A model generated the notes under the pieces. That model was not told where the DNA came from. It made no database searches and worked only from the letters and a program-made list of their open reading frames with translations. A stretch of DNA of 64,000 bases from Glandiceps talaboti (taxonomy: Eukaryota > Hemichordata > Enteropneusta > Spengelidae), in contig NC_135549.1 in assembly GCF_964340395.1 (NCBI RefSeq), forward strand, positions 14,501,342 through 14,565,341. Direction: 5' to 3'. Every line of letters starts with the position of its first letter. The stretch's first letter is position 1. The position numbers were made by a program, and so were the translations under genes. Shown here one piece after another: positions 16,401 through 27,675 of the stretch.

Positions 16401-19400
16401 CAGTAAAAAATTTCATTAAAAAACCCCACAGAAATATACAAGATGTTGATAAACAAACTTGATGAGAAACGTCAAAGACAGGAGACTAGGGAATAAACCA
16501 AAACATAATATGGAAATCGCTTGTTGGTCGGACCTATCACCTTTTTACTTTATTTGAGTATTTGATGAAATTTAGAAATATGCCCAGCTTGCAAGTGACT
16601 CCTAGCTAGACTATATTGTGGGCTAGGAATAGGAATCACTTGTTGGTCGGACCTATCACCTTTATACTTTATTTTAGAATTAGATGAAATTTAGAAATAT
16701 GCCCAGCTTGCAAGTGACTCCTAGCTAGACTATATTGTGGGCTAGGAATAGGAATCACTTGCTGGTCGGACCTATCACCTTTATACTTTATTTTAGAATT
16801 AGATGAAATTTAGAAATATGCCCAGCTTGCAAGTGACTCCGAGCTAGGCTATGTTGTGGGCTAGGAATAGGAATCACTTGCTGGTCGGACCTATCACCTT
16901 TATACTTTATTTTAGAATTAGATGAAATTTAGAAATATGCCCAGCTTGCAAGTGATTCCTAGCTAGACTGTATTGTGGGTTAGGAATAGGAATCACTTGT
17001 TGGTTGGACCTATCACCTTTATACTTTATTTTAGAATTTGATGAAATTTAGAAATATGCCCAGCTTGCAAGTGACTCCTAGCTAGGCTATATTGTGGGCT
17101 ATAGCTAATTCAGGAATCAAAAGAAAAGGTAAACAGATACAACCCCCACTGTACTAGAAACAAGTCTACAACTTTGTGGGTTATCTTAATACTACACAAT
17201 ATTGATATATTTTGATAATTTTATTAGTCTTGTGGATTTACAGATTCTAAAATAATCTAAGCCCTGTCCCTATCCTAAGTGGAATGTCGAATTGGTTTGA
17301 AATTCAATTGAAGTCGGTGCTCCTGCCCCCAAAAATGTAATGTCAAAATAACTTGGTTCAAAATTGATGCAAAACCAAAAGTGAATCAACTCAATACTAG
17401 TGCTTGGTTTTGTGGTGGGACACACAATTTTAAATCAATAACCGAATTGATTCAGCTAGTAGGGGCAGGACAGGGCTTTTATATACTTCAAGCAGCTATT
17501 TTAAAAGTCACTAATTGTTTTATAGTGGCTATAAAACAAATTAACCTGGACTATTTATTACTCTTCTAAAGGCAGAACAAACACAAAAATATTCCACAAA
17601 TTTTTACCATATGTAAAGTGAAGTGAAAATAGAATAAAAACTGAGCTCATTACGTCAGCAAACGTGAATTAAGGTGAACGTCAGCAGACGTGAATTAAGG
17701 TGAGGAACTTCTCTAGAACACAAACACTTTTGTGACCTTGCTGTATAGACACTGTACAGACCATAACCAAGTCGTTAGCAAACAATGAAAAACATTCAAG
17801 TAGTTTTACAATGTTATAAATCATATACCCTGATGGCACACTGTGACAAACATACATTTTATAAAGGTAATTACTATTTAGTCCCAGTAGGTATTTATTT
17901 TAATGATTATTCGTATACATAATTTATACTTTCATTGACAGTTTTAGATTACTTACTGAACCACTAATGTACAGCAAAGCTAGCTGTTTACGACTGAATT
18001 TCATGGCTAGGAAAACTAATCACTTATAGCTGTCTTTTTTAGTTTTTTGGTTTCAACATGACTGAACATGTAAGTGTTAACATAGACTTAGTACTGGGTT
18101 GGCAGCTATCATTATATTGTGTATTGCATATCAGCTGATACAGGATAGATAATCAAAACTGAGATAATTTTTAAGTGTAGCACTTAAGACCAAAATGTGT
18201 GTGGTAACAAAGTGGTATTTCTAATGGAAAGTTATTTATCAAAGGCCTATCCTGGTTTAGGATTAGGTGTGAAAAACAGTTGTCTGGCAAAGCTATAGAA
18301 AAAGTTGGCAGAGAACAAAAGAAAGGGCTCATGTATTTATCCTTATAGCTCCACTAATAATAGTCTAGAATTCTAAACTGGTACAGTGTATTATGTATTA
18401 AAGACTTCATTACACTTCTCCAGTCTAGTCAAGATGGTTGTTTGAACACAGAAATCTGTGCTCCCCCCCAACCGTGTTCATATAAACAGGTTGATGTCGT
18501 TGCGTCCCCATGTGATTTTAGTTTAAACAGACTGGAGGTGGAGTCCTGGTTGGACATTTGCATATTAATAATGCAGTCCTAGAAACGTTAGAAAGGTAAA
18601 AAACCTGTCAGTTTGTGATGGATTACATGGACATGCACCCTTCACGCTTCATTCACCACAGGGGAGCACCACAATTTAACACCTTTTGCAACTGTCTTGA
18701 CTAGACTGGAGAAGTGTAATGAAGTTTTTGATACGTAATACACTGTACCAGTTTAGAATTCTAGACTACAATGATAAGCAATGACTGATCAGGACTGAAA
18801 CACAGCCCTTTACGAGTAATTAAAATTATACTTTTTACTTGTATCTGTACTACAATGTATTGAAAATTCATTGTATCGATGATTGAAGCACCATTTGAGA
18901 TGTATATCTAACATTTTTCGCTTTGAATTAGAATGAACCAACCTGTTGATGAATTTCACTTCCGGACAGTTTTACATGTAATTGTGAAAGACTTAAGTTC
19001 AATTCATAAAACAGGGTACACCATCTTGCCTCTTTGCAATTCTGAGAATTGAGTTAATTTTACAAGTTTAGTCAAGGAAACCATTAATTTTGAGACTTCA
19101 CTGTGAACAAATTGTGATATCTGGGGAATATTACATATTGCAAATTCATTGTGGAAAAACACAGCCTCTACAGTACTTTACTTCTGTTTGACAAGTAAAA
19201 TGAAATTGATTTGTTTTGTTAAATTTTGACTCAGAAGGTAATGGTCAGGGTCAAATATAAAGATAAGTACTATCACTAGTATCAGAAAGGTCATATCAGC
19301 AGAAAGATAACATCTCTAGTAGACATTTTGCATATGTCCCATAAGATACCTTTGTGCCAGGTTTGAAAGGAATTTGACATTGCATGTTTCAGAAATGATA

Positions 19401-22400
19401 TATTACAAACTGGCGCGTGGACACATGGAACCCACTCAATTGTAGTAGTTCCTTTAGTGAACTAATAAAACTATCACAATCTATAGCAACACACCGCAAG
19501 ACATAATCCTAGACACCAAAATAGGCTGTCCCCTGGAAATGCACCAGGATAGTTCATACCGATTCATCATCAGACAGTGTGGTTTCTAGACAAGATGATA
19601 AATCTGTTCTTTTGTATGGTTTTAATATATGTCACATTACAATCTGCTACACAAATATGTTTACCCACAGGGTGTACGATATTACCAGTACAAAAAAGTT
19701 TCAAAACACGGTCACTTCATTTGGAGCAAGCGCAGCTTTTCAATTTGATTTCATAATCTGTAGAATATTTACAAGGACTTCCTTTATTTCTTAACATTAG
19801 ACATTAATCTGATTTTATACCTTATAAAACACTTTGGAATTGTTGAGTCAAAATAAATTATTGTAAAATCATACTTCTGTCTGTTAGTTTAGATATTGTT
19901 TGTTTATTTACATACAATAATTCATTGAGCAGTAACAATAGTGAACAGTAGTAAAATTTGGCCATGAGGCAAATGAAAGAAATGAGATATGTCTGGAATG
20001 CTATAAATCAGATGATCATGTCTTAACATTCCAATCAACACAAAACACGACGTTGTTGATACTTTATCACAACCCCACCCCCTTTTACTTTAGTTCAAAA
20101 ACTAAAGATTTAGAGAAAAAAAAACCCACATTATTTCAAGTGTTACCATTTTGGAAATTGTTATCAAATACTATTTTTATCAGTACTTGAGTTGAATTTA
20201 TACTCCAACTAATGGCTGTAGTTAGTTCTTCAATGAATCTTAGAGTTTATCATACTTCAATTTCTCAAAATTTTCACAGGTAGGTTGGACACCATATGGT
20301 CTAGATACCATCCATGGATTTGAATCTCAAGTGAGGAGAGATTTGAAGTAATGGATAGCACCTAGACTATGGAAGCCACAATGAAGTATCCAATACCTTG
20401 AGGCCATACATGTATCTCATCCCAAAAAGTCATGTTTTGAGCTGAGGAGGAAAACGGAGACTATTGTTTTGTTCACCTGTTCGCCAGGCTTGATCGAGAC
20501 ACACCTTTTCCATGTCTGCTTGACTATTTTCTGTTTGCTTTCATAAGTTTCATCCCCTTCACATGACAAGCATTCCCCCAATTCTGTGTAGTTATTTATG
20601 GCAGCTATGTCCTGCACTTATTGGGAGCTCAGTAACTGACTATATAAATAGCAGGTACAACAGTAATAATACAGCTTTATGGCTCAGTCTCATCGTAAAC
20701 CATGGTAAGGTTACAGCTGGAAACTCATAACTAGATCTGTTTATTTTTTTTTACAATTTATTCTGTCTGTATAAAATAGATTCAGGATTTATCATGAACA
20801 TTATAGTAAATAATAATAATAAATAATATGATAACAAATTAATTGACCGAGAATGAATAATGAGGGATTATTATTATTTTCGTTTCCAATTCCAGATAAT
20901 TTTACAATAATTCATAAATTGTCACGTCGTCACAAAATGAAGTCAATCCTTGTACTAATAAATTAATTAACATACTATCATATCTAATTATCATATCTAT
21001 TAGCAATGATTAGCAATTATAGCAGGCAAATTAGTTTCACTGCTTTCATTAACATGCACTGACACATAGGATCTCTCTATCACCACATGCACTATTTGTT
21101 TAACATACCAGACAATGAATAATCCATGGTCATCCTAGCTTGGTATTTAAATTAGACCACTACAGTGGTTTGTAATTGTGAGCTGAGCTTACACTGTCCT
21201 GCTGTATCAAATTATGTCATGTTATGTTAGATTCTAATTCTGATATGAACCAACTATGCTTTAGCTGCACCTAATTTAGTAATTTCATTTTGAACAATTC
21301 CACTGTCCTGATATATTAAATTATGTTATGGTATGTTGAATTCATTTCCAATAGTTCCACAACTGTGCTTCAATATAAATACTTGATCAATAATTCTCAT
21401 ATAAAGCAATTTTACTGTCATGGCATATTGCTGGTGTGACAGATTTTACTGGCTGCTCAATTCATTTGTGCTCTGTTAAAAATACTTTGTCAAAGACTTA
21501 CAATTTGAACAATTATATTACATTATGTCATATGTTGGATTCTAATTGGCTCCACAATTCTCGGTACCTGAAACAGAATATTACTGCCTCGGCACATCAT
21601 GAAAATAACAAACATTTGATTTCTTGGTCGACACCATAACTTCTGCTTCATGCGCTACTCATCCATTACTATAGGCACACATGAGAACACAGTCGACGTT
21701 CTTGTTCTAGTTTGACCCACAAGCATAAGGTAAACAGCTATTGTAGGTACCCAGAATTGTGCTCTAGTATATAATCACTTAGGAAAAAACACTTCTACAT
21801 TTATATAGTAAACAATATCCTGGTTTAGCTGATGAAATTTCTTGAATTTTATTTTTATCGTTATACTTTTATCATGTGGTTATTTACTGTATATCTCTTT
21901 GATCGTATTACCCTATATATAAAAAGTCGAATATCAACAACATGCTGGAGGCTGGAGCAGATGTTCAATTTCTTGTGTCATTTTTGCTGTATTACCTTAA
22001 ATAACTGTATTGTAATTCCAGGAAGGAAAGTGAACCTTTACTTCAGGATACCATATCTATCTGAATATCCATACAATATCCATAATGATTAAAGTTACAT
22101 TACACACATGTACAAAACAAACTACATTAACTTCTATTATAAAATATAGAGGAAGAAAGTTATGAGGGCTAAATTGTTATGGATCAAACAATTGCCTTGG
22201 AAAACGTGTTGGAAAATATGTTTTTCACGCTGTAATGCTCTATATGTGGGTATTTCCTGGTATTGATGGCATACAGAAAGATTTATTTGGAATCTTTGTA
22301 ATGGGGTAAGTGGAGTCTTAGGCGACGATATTTTATTCTGTGTGAGGATAGTATGAGGTCTTGACTAGTACTGGTGCAGGGTGCGTATTACATATCATTA

Positions 22401-22471
22401 GTGCAGAGATAGTGAGTAAGTGCAGGTAAGTGAATGAATGAATGAATGAATGAATGAAGAATTGAATGAAG

Positions 22472-22506
<35 letters not shown>

Positions 22507-24696
22507 GAATGAGTGAGTGAGTGAGTGAGTGAGTGAGTGAGTGAGTGAGTGAGTGTGAGTGAGTGAGTGTGTGAGTCTGTAATTGATTGAAGAAAGTATG
22601 GGAGGATCATTAAAGTGCACAGCTAGTTATTAGTTAGTTGAATGAGTTTATGAGTGAGTGGATGAGGAAGCTAAGGAGGGGGGGAAACAACAGCAAACAT
22701 ATTATAATTTGGGAAAACGATGACCATACAACAACTGACCCACTTTTCATCAATTGACCCAATCATTCAAATTTATGTGTGAGTGTTTATCTATTTAGCA
22801 CATCATAGTGTACTTGTCACCTTAACCTGTCATTAAAGTAGTCAATAGATCTTCACTCCCTGTTAGAGAATTTCAACAAATGATATACCATCCAAAAGAA
22901 TGTAAAAAGACCCCCGACAATGCAGTCTCTACTACTGTCATACATATTTGTGGGTGGATTATAGCACATAATACCACTGACCTAAATAATTTATCTATAT
23001 ATACCTTTAACACCCTTTCCAAATTGAAAAGTTTAAAATTAAGTTGTTATAGGGATCACAACGAAGAGAAAACTACAAATGGCCACCAATGCTGAAGACA
23101 GCAGTAAGGAGACCATCTTTTGCCTTTAACAACATCTACTGGGTATCGGGTTTACAATTTATAGTATTTTTATCTTTCTACGGTCACACTGATTTGCTGG
23201 GCAGTGTATCAGTGAAACTGAAATATGTGTGGATTAAAGTTCAGTCACCTAAACTGTCTGACATATTTGTACTTACACTCAAAAAGTAGATATCACTTTC
23301 ATACTCCCCCACTAAATGAGATCAGAATTATCTAGAAGTACAACTAATGTTTATTACAATTACTTACAGAAGGAACTTGTTCAAATTTTAGAAATTTAAT
23401 CTACTCATCTTGACTTACAAAAAAGCTTCTGTTTTATGAAAATTGATATCCTTTTTATTATAACATTTCATTCCATGTAACGCTGGTGACCAAGAGAAGG
23501 AACTTTCAAAGTGCTGAATACGTGGAAAATCTACAATGGGTTGGTGTATGTAAAGCCTACTGTCTGTAAACATGCCCGGTAGTTACAAAAAATAACACAA
23601 TTTTATAGAGCTTTACCAAATCTTCACAACCAACTTTATACTTGACTTGTAGCCTGAGGGCTTGAATTAAGTTATACACAAAATCTGGTGACTTCAATTT
23701 TACCAAACTGGTTAACAATGTTTACATTGGTTAACCTTTGTTGTTGTGATCATCTACCACATTCTCACCTATAACACCATAACAAAAAATATCCTAGTCT
23801 TTTTTTAAAAAAAAAAAAAATATTTGGACATATCCCCTCAATTCTAGAATTCGAAGTCTTCTTTCATTAGTATAAAATATTACTCAACAGTGTTTCAATG
23901 GCATTATAGTGTTATGTTTTTGTTTGACTTTAATCTGTAAGCTTAGAGTATCAAATGTTTGTTATATAACTTTATTCATATTATTCATGACAATAAATAT
24001 TGTTATATTTGCCTATAAACATACCAACTATTTTATAATAAATGCCAATAAATGAGGTATTTAATAAAACAGGTTCTGAAAAAAACAAATATAGATCTCT
24101 CTACGTATGCAAATAATTATATCGACTGACGTTCCATTCACTGTCATTGGGTTTTTTATTTCCATTGTCAATAGTATTTATTTGAATTATTTCAAATTGT
24201 CAACCCGAGCTGAGGATTAAATGTAGTACTATGCCAATGATGGAATGTAACAACTGTCACATCTTAGTACTATGGGTTTGCTATCAACGTCGGCACTTTG
24301 AACTTTTATAATTGCATACTTACATTTGCACCTGAAGCTATGTTTATAAACTCCCCATATAAAATCGCCACACTTGTCGCACCAAGTTGGGTTTATGAGT
24401 GACAATGTCTGAAAATTGTGGCCCCGTCCAGAAGCAACAACGTCAGCTGGAATGTTTTCTGCTTCTTTAACTTTGACGGGAGATTCAGATTCTGAACTGG
24501 GGGTCAAGGCTGTCGCAGCCCCATTGGCGTTGGAATTTATCTCATAAAATCGCGATCGGTTGTACTTGGGTACGTGTGACTTTGGTTTGCTTTTTCCGAA
24601 CAATCCACTGAAACCGCCGAACAGTCCCTGTTTTTCAGGCGTGCGGTCCGATGGTTTCTTTTTCGCATCGTCAGTCCAAGATCCCCTAACCGCCAT
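4757..24696 (-). CDS. RASSF1/5-like: RASSF1/3/5-type Ras-association domain protein, whole coding span (7 exons)
   Basis: Seven phase-compatible exons (24324-24696, 13107-13231, 12086-12187, 10468-10635, 9053-9179, 5665-5780, 4757-4900) join into 384 codons. Residues 93-142 form a C1 zinc finger with the full H-X12-C-X2-C-X13-C-X2-C-X4-H-X2-C-X7-C spacing. Residues about 201-335 are a Ras-association domain (motifs TSFFLPKGTVK, NPRKFALFE, RPLYLHLLWGP). Residues 338-384 are a SARAH helix starting WEAFSLPELRNFL. This C1-RA-SARAH order is that of RASSF1A and RASSF5/NORE1, adaptors that bind GTP-loaded Ras-family proteins and pair with MST/Hippo kinases through SARAH; that role is family knowledge. 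The N-terminal 90 residues are low in complexity, basic and Ser/Gly-rich, and are not conserved. Length lies between human RASSF1A and RASSF5, so I do not choose between these paralogues; a pre-duplication ancestor is likely. The start ATG has A at -3 and G at +4. Confidence 0.93.
5154..5489 (+). pseudogene. LINE reverse-transcriptase C-terminal relic
   Basis: Lies in the last intron of the RASSF-like gene, on the opposite strand. The 111-codon frame ends with a pattern (IPDRSENGTLLPSTVRAAKD, then SFKTLL) typical of the C-terminus of CR1/Jockey-type non-LTR retrotransposon polymerases, where a FFPRxIxxWNxLP block is followed by SFKxxL. The tryptophan and catalytic region are missing, so it is a 5'-truncated dead copy. 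A short CACAT-type repeat follows the stop, like a LINE 3' tail. Confidence 0.65.
5665..5780 (-). CDS. RASSF1/5-like: RASSF-like exon 6 (RA domain, end)
   Basis: Encodes residues 300-337, including RPLYLHLLWGP and FVLQENETGNIV, equivalent to the end of the RASSF5 RA domain. Acceptor TTCCAG, donor GTGAGT. Confidence 0.93.
7539..7563. repeat. C25 homopolymer
   Basis: Uninterrupted run of 25 cytosines in the RASSF-like intron between exons 5 and 6. Confidence 0.95.
8366..8607. repeat. TG/TATG microsatellite
   Basis: About 240 bases of mixed TGTA and TG repeats in the RASSF-like intron between exons 5 and 6. The Cys-Val and His-Thr open frames over it are artefacts. Confidence 0.97.
9053..9179 (-). 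CDS. RASSF1/5-like: RASSF-like exon 5 (RA domain, middle)
   Basis: Encodes residues 257-298 (ALHITSDTTAHEVIIALLNK, then NPRKFALFE), the most conserved block of RASSF RA domains. Ends one base into codon 299; donor GTAAGT. Confidence 0.94.
10037..10419. repeat. TG/TATG microsatellite
   Basis: About 380 bases of TG and TATG arrays with a short non-repeat interior (10190-10280). Ends 49 bases from RASSF-like exon 4. Confidence 0.97.
10468..10635 (-). CDS. RASSF1/5-like: RASSF-like exon 4 (RA domain, first part)
   Basis: Encodes residues 201-256, with GFIRVHMNLSRPINVLAG and the TSFFLPKGTVK strand, both close to the RASSF1/5 RA domain. Acceptor CTGTAG, donor GTAAAA, both phase 0. Confidence 0.93.
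12086..12187 (-). CDS. RASSF1/5-like: RASSF-like exon 3 (linker into RA domain)
   Basis: Encodes residues 167-200 (SSDENLKPGQLTKEELRKKI and on). This matches the RASSF1/5 linker that precedes the RA domain (EIxxKIxxYN). Acceptor TTTATAG, donor GTAAGG, both phase 0. Confidence 0.9.
13107..13231 (-). CDS. RASSF1/5-like: RASSF-like exon 2 (second half of C1 finger)
   Basis: Encodes residues 126-166; codon 125 is split with exon 1. It supplies C126, C130, H131, C134 and C142, which complete the zinc ligands of the C1 domain. Acceptor TTTACAG, donor GTAGGT. Confidence 0.92.
13367..13543. repeat. Paired G21 and C15 tracts
   Basis: G run at 13367-13387 and C run at 13529-13543, separated by 141 bases, so they could pair in cis. 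Located 135 bases from the RASSF-like exon 2 acceptor. Confidence 0.9.
14477..14624. repeat. 37-bp tandem repeat, 4 copies
   Basis: TTAATACAGAAGTAGGTCRC begins at 14477, 14514, 14551 and 14588. Confidence 0.9.
16512..17105. repeat. 119-bp minisatellite, 5 copies
   Basis: Units start GGAAATCGC or GGAATCACTT at 16512, 16632, 16751, 16870 and 16989, and contain TGGTCGGACCTATCACCTTT and CCCAGCTTGCAAGTGA. Copies differ by only a few bases. In the first intron of the RASSF-like gene. Confidence 0.95.
17259..17478. mobile_element. Short inverted-repeat element, AAGCCCTGTCC ends
   Basis: AAGCCCTGTCC at the left and GGACAGGGCTT at the right are exact inverted repeats. The inner arms are only loosely complementary. 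No target duplication is obvious. Confidence 0.45.
18361..18768. mobile_element. MITE with 73-bp terminal inverted repeats
   Basis: Arms 18361-18433 and 18696-18768 are near-perfect inverted repeats (TAGTCTAGAATTCTAAACTG at the left end). A TA dinucleotide at each end fits Tc1/mariner-type insertion. The interior has no coding frame. In the first intron of the RASSF-like gene. Confidence 0.7.
21186..21540. repeat. Degenerate ~112-bp tandem repeat
   Basis: ACTGTCCTGNTRTATYAAAT followed by TATGTTATG-type sequence recurs at about 21191, 21301 and 21413 with strong divergence. Directly precedes MITE copy A. Confidence 0.4.
21553..21761. mobile_element. MITE copy A with CACAATTCTNGGTACCT ends
   Basis: Starts CACAATTCTCGGTACCT and ends with the complement of CACAATTCTGGGTACCT (16 of 17 match). 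A related copy lies at 36341-36524, and a fragment forms the edge of the 82-bp minisatellite at 33350-33430. Confidence 0.6.
22425..22577. repeat. GAAT, GATT and GAGT tetranucleotide arrays
   Basis: Three adjacent related tetranucleotide arrays (GAAT, then GATT, then GAGT). The Thr-His-Ser-Leu open frames on the minus strand are artefacts of them. Confidence 0.95.
24324..24696 (-). CDS. RASSF1/5-like: RASSF-like exon 1 (start codon, first half of C1 finger)
   Basis: Encodes residues 1-124 plus one base. It begins MAVRGSWTDD and ends in the middle of the C1 finger (H93, C106, C109, C123). The donor GTAAGT follows AAAT. CpG dinucleotides are denser here than in the surrounding AT-rich DNA. Confidence 0.92.
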
Positions 24697-25260
24697 CTTG
24701 CAGCTTGATTTTCTTTAACGTACTGCAATTGAAAACCTCCCAAGCTGGGTCACAACGTGCACCTCAGATTTTTCCGTCGGACTCTAATATTTATACACAC
24801 TATATGCTGCATGCAGTGGATGGACGACACGCCAAGTCTCGAAGTCAAAACCGCCGTTCGAAGTAGCTGGACGTCGCGGTTAAAGTTACGAAATTTTTGT
24901 ACTTCAGTCTTCAAGCATCAACTCGCTTCAATGCTCACACGACTGTTTTCCACATTTTAAACCTAAATATGTATGGTTGACGGTGAGAAGTGTATCATAT
25001 TTCGAGTTTGTTTCGTACGCATACCCGTACCACCTATGAGGAAGGAACAGGTGAACGGCAATATGCAGAAGCTTTGAATCTGCGCAGTAGCCAACTTGTC
25101 AAAGTCCGATGAAAAAATAACATTGAGGTCACCTGACTTTTAAGTGAGCTGGAAAGCTCCGCCCAACTTTTACCATCATGTGATTGACGCATAATCTGCA
25201 CACCTCAGGTAGTTAAAAAACAAACAACAACGCTAGACTAGTAAATGCGAGGTACATGTG
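24697..25260 (-). promoter_or_regulatory. Probable 5' end and promoter region of the RASSF-like gene
   Basis: Immediately upstream of the RASSF-like ATG the DNA has many more CpG dinucleotides than the rest of the window (for example 24770-24900), as at an unmethylated promoter. No TATA box is placed where I could fix a start site. The extent is inferred from composition only. Confidence 0.4.
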
Positions 25261-25860
25261 CAGCCGCAGGTTGACTTTGAGTCGAAGGCGAAGTGGATGA
25301 AGTCATATAGACGTATATTGAAAATATACCCAAATGATATGAAGGGGGGGGGGGGGCACAACTATGACAACACCAGACCACTTGAATGAATCTACAACAT
25401 TCTAAAAAGCAGAGCTAAAAAGCATAATTTTTCTATTTTTCTAAAACATGTAGACCTATACTTTGTTTGGTTTACTGGTCTGAAACATAATTATAATGAA
25501 CTGAGTAAACCACAGTAAAAGGAAAAGCTATAGACATGTTTAAATTATTCATATGAAATTCAATGGGAAGGGAGAGCTTCCATGACAACAATAATGTTTT
25601 TATTAATCTATGCAATAAAGAAAAGCATATTAAGTTTGTCTTGATGAACATCAATAAATTATGAATTAAAGAACCCTTTACGGTTTCTCAACAACCTGTG
25701 AAGTCCAGTAAGGTAATTTAATTGTTGCCTTCATATTTTCACTTTCTTTGGGATGAAATATTCAACACATCCATTTTTTCTGTACATCTATTTGAAATTA
25801 CTCAGTGATGTTCTCTGATGTGTTGATTTGATCACATACTCATAGACTTGAGACTGTAAT

Positions 25861-25933
<73 letters not shown>

Positions 25934-25934
25934 G
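25861..25934. repeat. TGA trinucleotide array
   Basis: About 24 uninterrupted ATG/TGA triplets. No coding context. Confidence 0.97.
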
Positions 25935-26566
25935 GCTAAGTGGTGAGGACAAGAGATGAGCAGAGTATTCAGAAACCCTTTATAGTCGAGTTTTGTTGAA
26001 ATTAACCAGTTTGATTTTTCTATGCTTCTATATTTTTATGAGGTACTTAATGTTTGCTGGTTACATTTACTGTTCTTTTTTAATCAATTCCGTGTGAAAT
26101 GTGACCATACATCAATTATTTGACAACGCATCAATTGACAATGATGATCAATTCAAGTTACAAAGGTTGTAACTGGAGCAATATTTTTTCATCAATAGAG
26201 TCACTGAAAACTGTTGAAATTACTTTTGAAAAGACATTGTATCTGTTAATGGTGGTCGTTTTTATCTGTATAGTCAAGCAAGACGTTGAAATCTTGTATG
26301 GATTATTTGAATTTCAACACCATGTTATTTTGAAAGCAAGCAAGGTAATCACATGAACATAGCTATATAATATTTACATCTCAAACAAGTTGGATTTTAA
26401 TACAATGTCACATGCTATGCCCAACCATGGGTGCCTTTAATTTTGGGAGTTGATGCAATATTATTTTTTACCATGTAAATGCACATATGCATGTCTGAAT
26501 AAATCTTAAGAGCATCAACTACTAAGCATCAGTGCATAGGGAACTCATGCTCAGTTAGTTTTGTTT

Positions 26567-26817
26567 AGAAAACAAACAAAAAACAACAACAAGCACATTA
26601 ATAAATAAATAAATAAATACTGACAAACATCAACGAGAGTAAATCACAAATCAGTATTTGGAATTGTGACTATTTTACATATAGGAAAACATACACTCAC
26701 TAATTTTTGATATTGCGAAATATTCATTGTTGTTGATACTGATTTGTGATTACTCTATTGTTGATGTTTGTCAGTATTTATTTATTAATGTGTTTATTTG
26801 TTTTCGTTTGTTTTCAT
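26567..26817. mobile_element. Foldback MITE
   Basis: Left arm (GAAAACAAAC, then CACATTAATAAATAAATAAA, then ACTGACAAACATCAAC) recurs inverted on the right up to 26817, with arms of about 95 bases. Intergenic, between the RASSF-like 5' end and the sortilin 3' end. Confidence 0.6.
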
Positions 26818-27423
26818 AGACAAAAATTTGAGCCCGAGTTCCCTGTGACCAGTGTGGCAAGTCATTCTATTACCCCCCCCCCACACACACACACCCTGCT
26901 TGCCCCAACCCCCATATTGTATGTTTTACAGTAACTTTGACATTGTGTATGGTCTATAAACACTGCTAGGACATTGCTTCTATTTGTGGCAGCATGTGAC
27001 AACATAATGTACTAATTTGATGGTAGGATTGGAAGCGTAGTACAATTCAATTTGACCATGAGAGCTGCTTTATTAAGAATATAACATTTAATATTTAAAT
27101 ATCTACATTGCTGTTTCTTTCATGCAAAAATGTCAATTCATGCTTGAATTTAGAATCATTTATTTTGTCAAAAATATTTTGATGTATTTTCTGTTACACA
27201 AGAAATAATTTCAGGGAGTTATATGCATCATCGTGAACCACACCCTCTTTTATGGCACCGTCCAACCCACCCATATTGTATGTTATTTCTGTTATTTTGC
27301 AGTGTCATAGATGAAGTAACAAGAATGGTTTGCAAGAATGGTTGTACGGCAATGGTCACAGAATAAGATCTGTGAAATCTTTGAAACAGCATCACTTGTT
27401 TACTGTTGATGTTTTAGTTGTAA

Positions 27424-27675
27424 CCTGTTTACAGCATTAAATAACCTGCTGATATGTTACTCTGATAGCTCTCACATTCCTCATATGGCCTGTTTACAGC
27501 ACTAAATAACCTGCTGATGTTACTCTGATAGTTCTCACATTCCCCATAAAGCCTGTTTACAGCACTGAATAACCTGCTGTTACTCTGATAGCTCTCACAT
27601 TCCCCATAAAGCCTGTTTACAGCACTGAATAACCTGTTACTCTGATAGTTCTCACATTCCTCATATAGCCTGTTT
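27424..27675. repeat. ~60-bp minisatellite, 4-5 copies
   Basis: GCCTGTTTACAGCACTGAAT and ACTCTGATAGCTCTCACATT recur, with variable copies of the CTGATGT segment between them. Confidence 0.88.

Larger units (their letters stand above)
13232..24323 (-). other. RASSF-like intron 1 (11 kb)
   Basis: Splits the C1 zinc finger between C123 and C126. No coding exon of the gene was recognised inside. It holds G and C tracts, the 37-bp, 119-bp and degenerate ~112-bp repeats, three inverted-repeat elements (17259, 18361, 21553) and GAAT/GATT/GAGT repeats near 22430-22575. Confidence 0.75.

Noticed and set aside
22880-23289. Plus-strand open frames in RASSF-like intron 1 as possible exons.
   Set aside because: No domain, no consistent splice sites and no similarity to the host gene.
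24757-24960. A short plus-strand open frame upstream of the RASSF-like start, as a possible divergent gene.
   Set aside because: No similarity recognised; CpG-rich sequence tends to lack stops.
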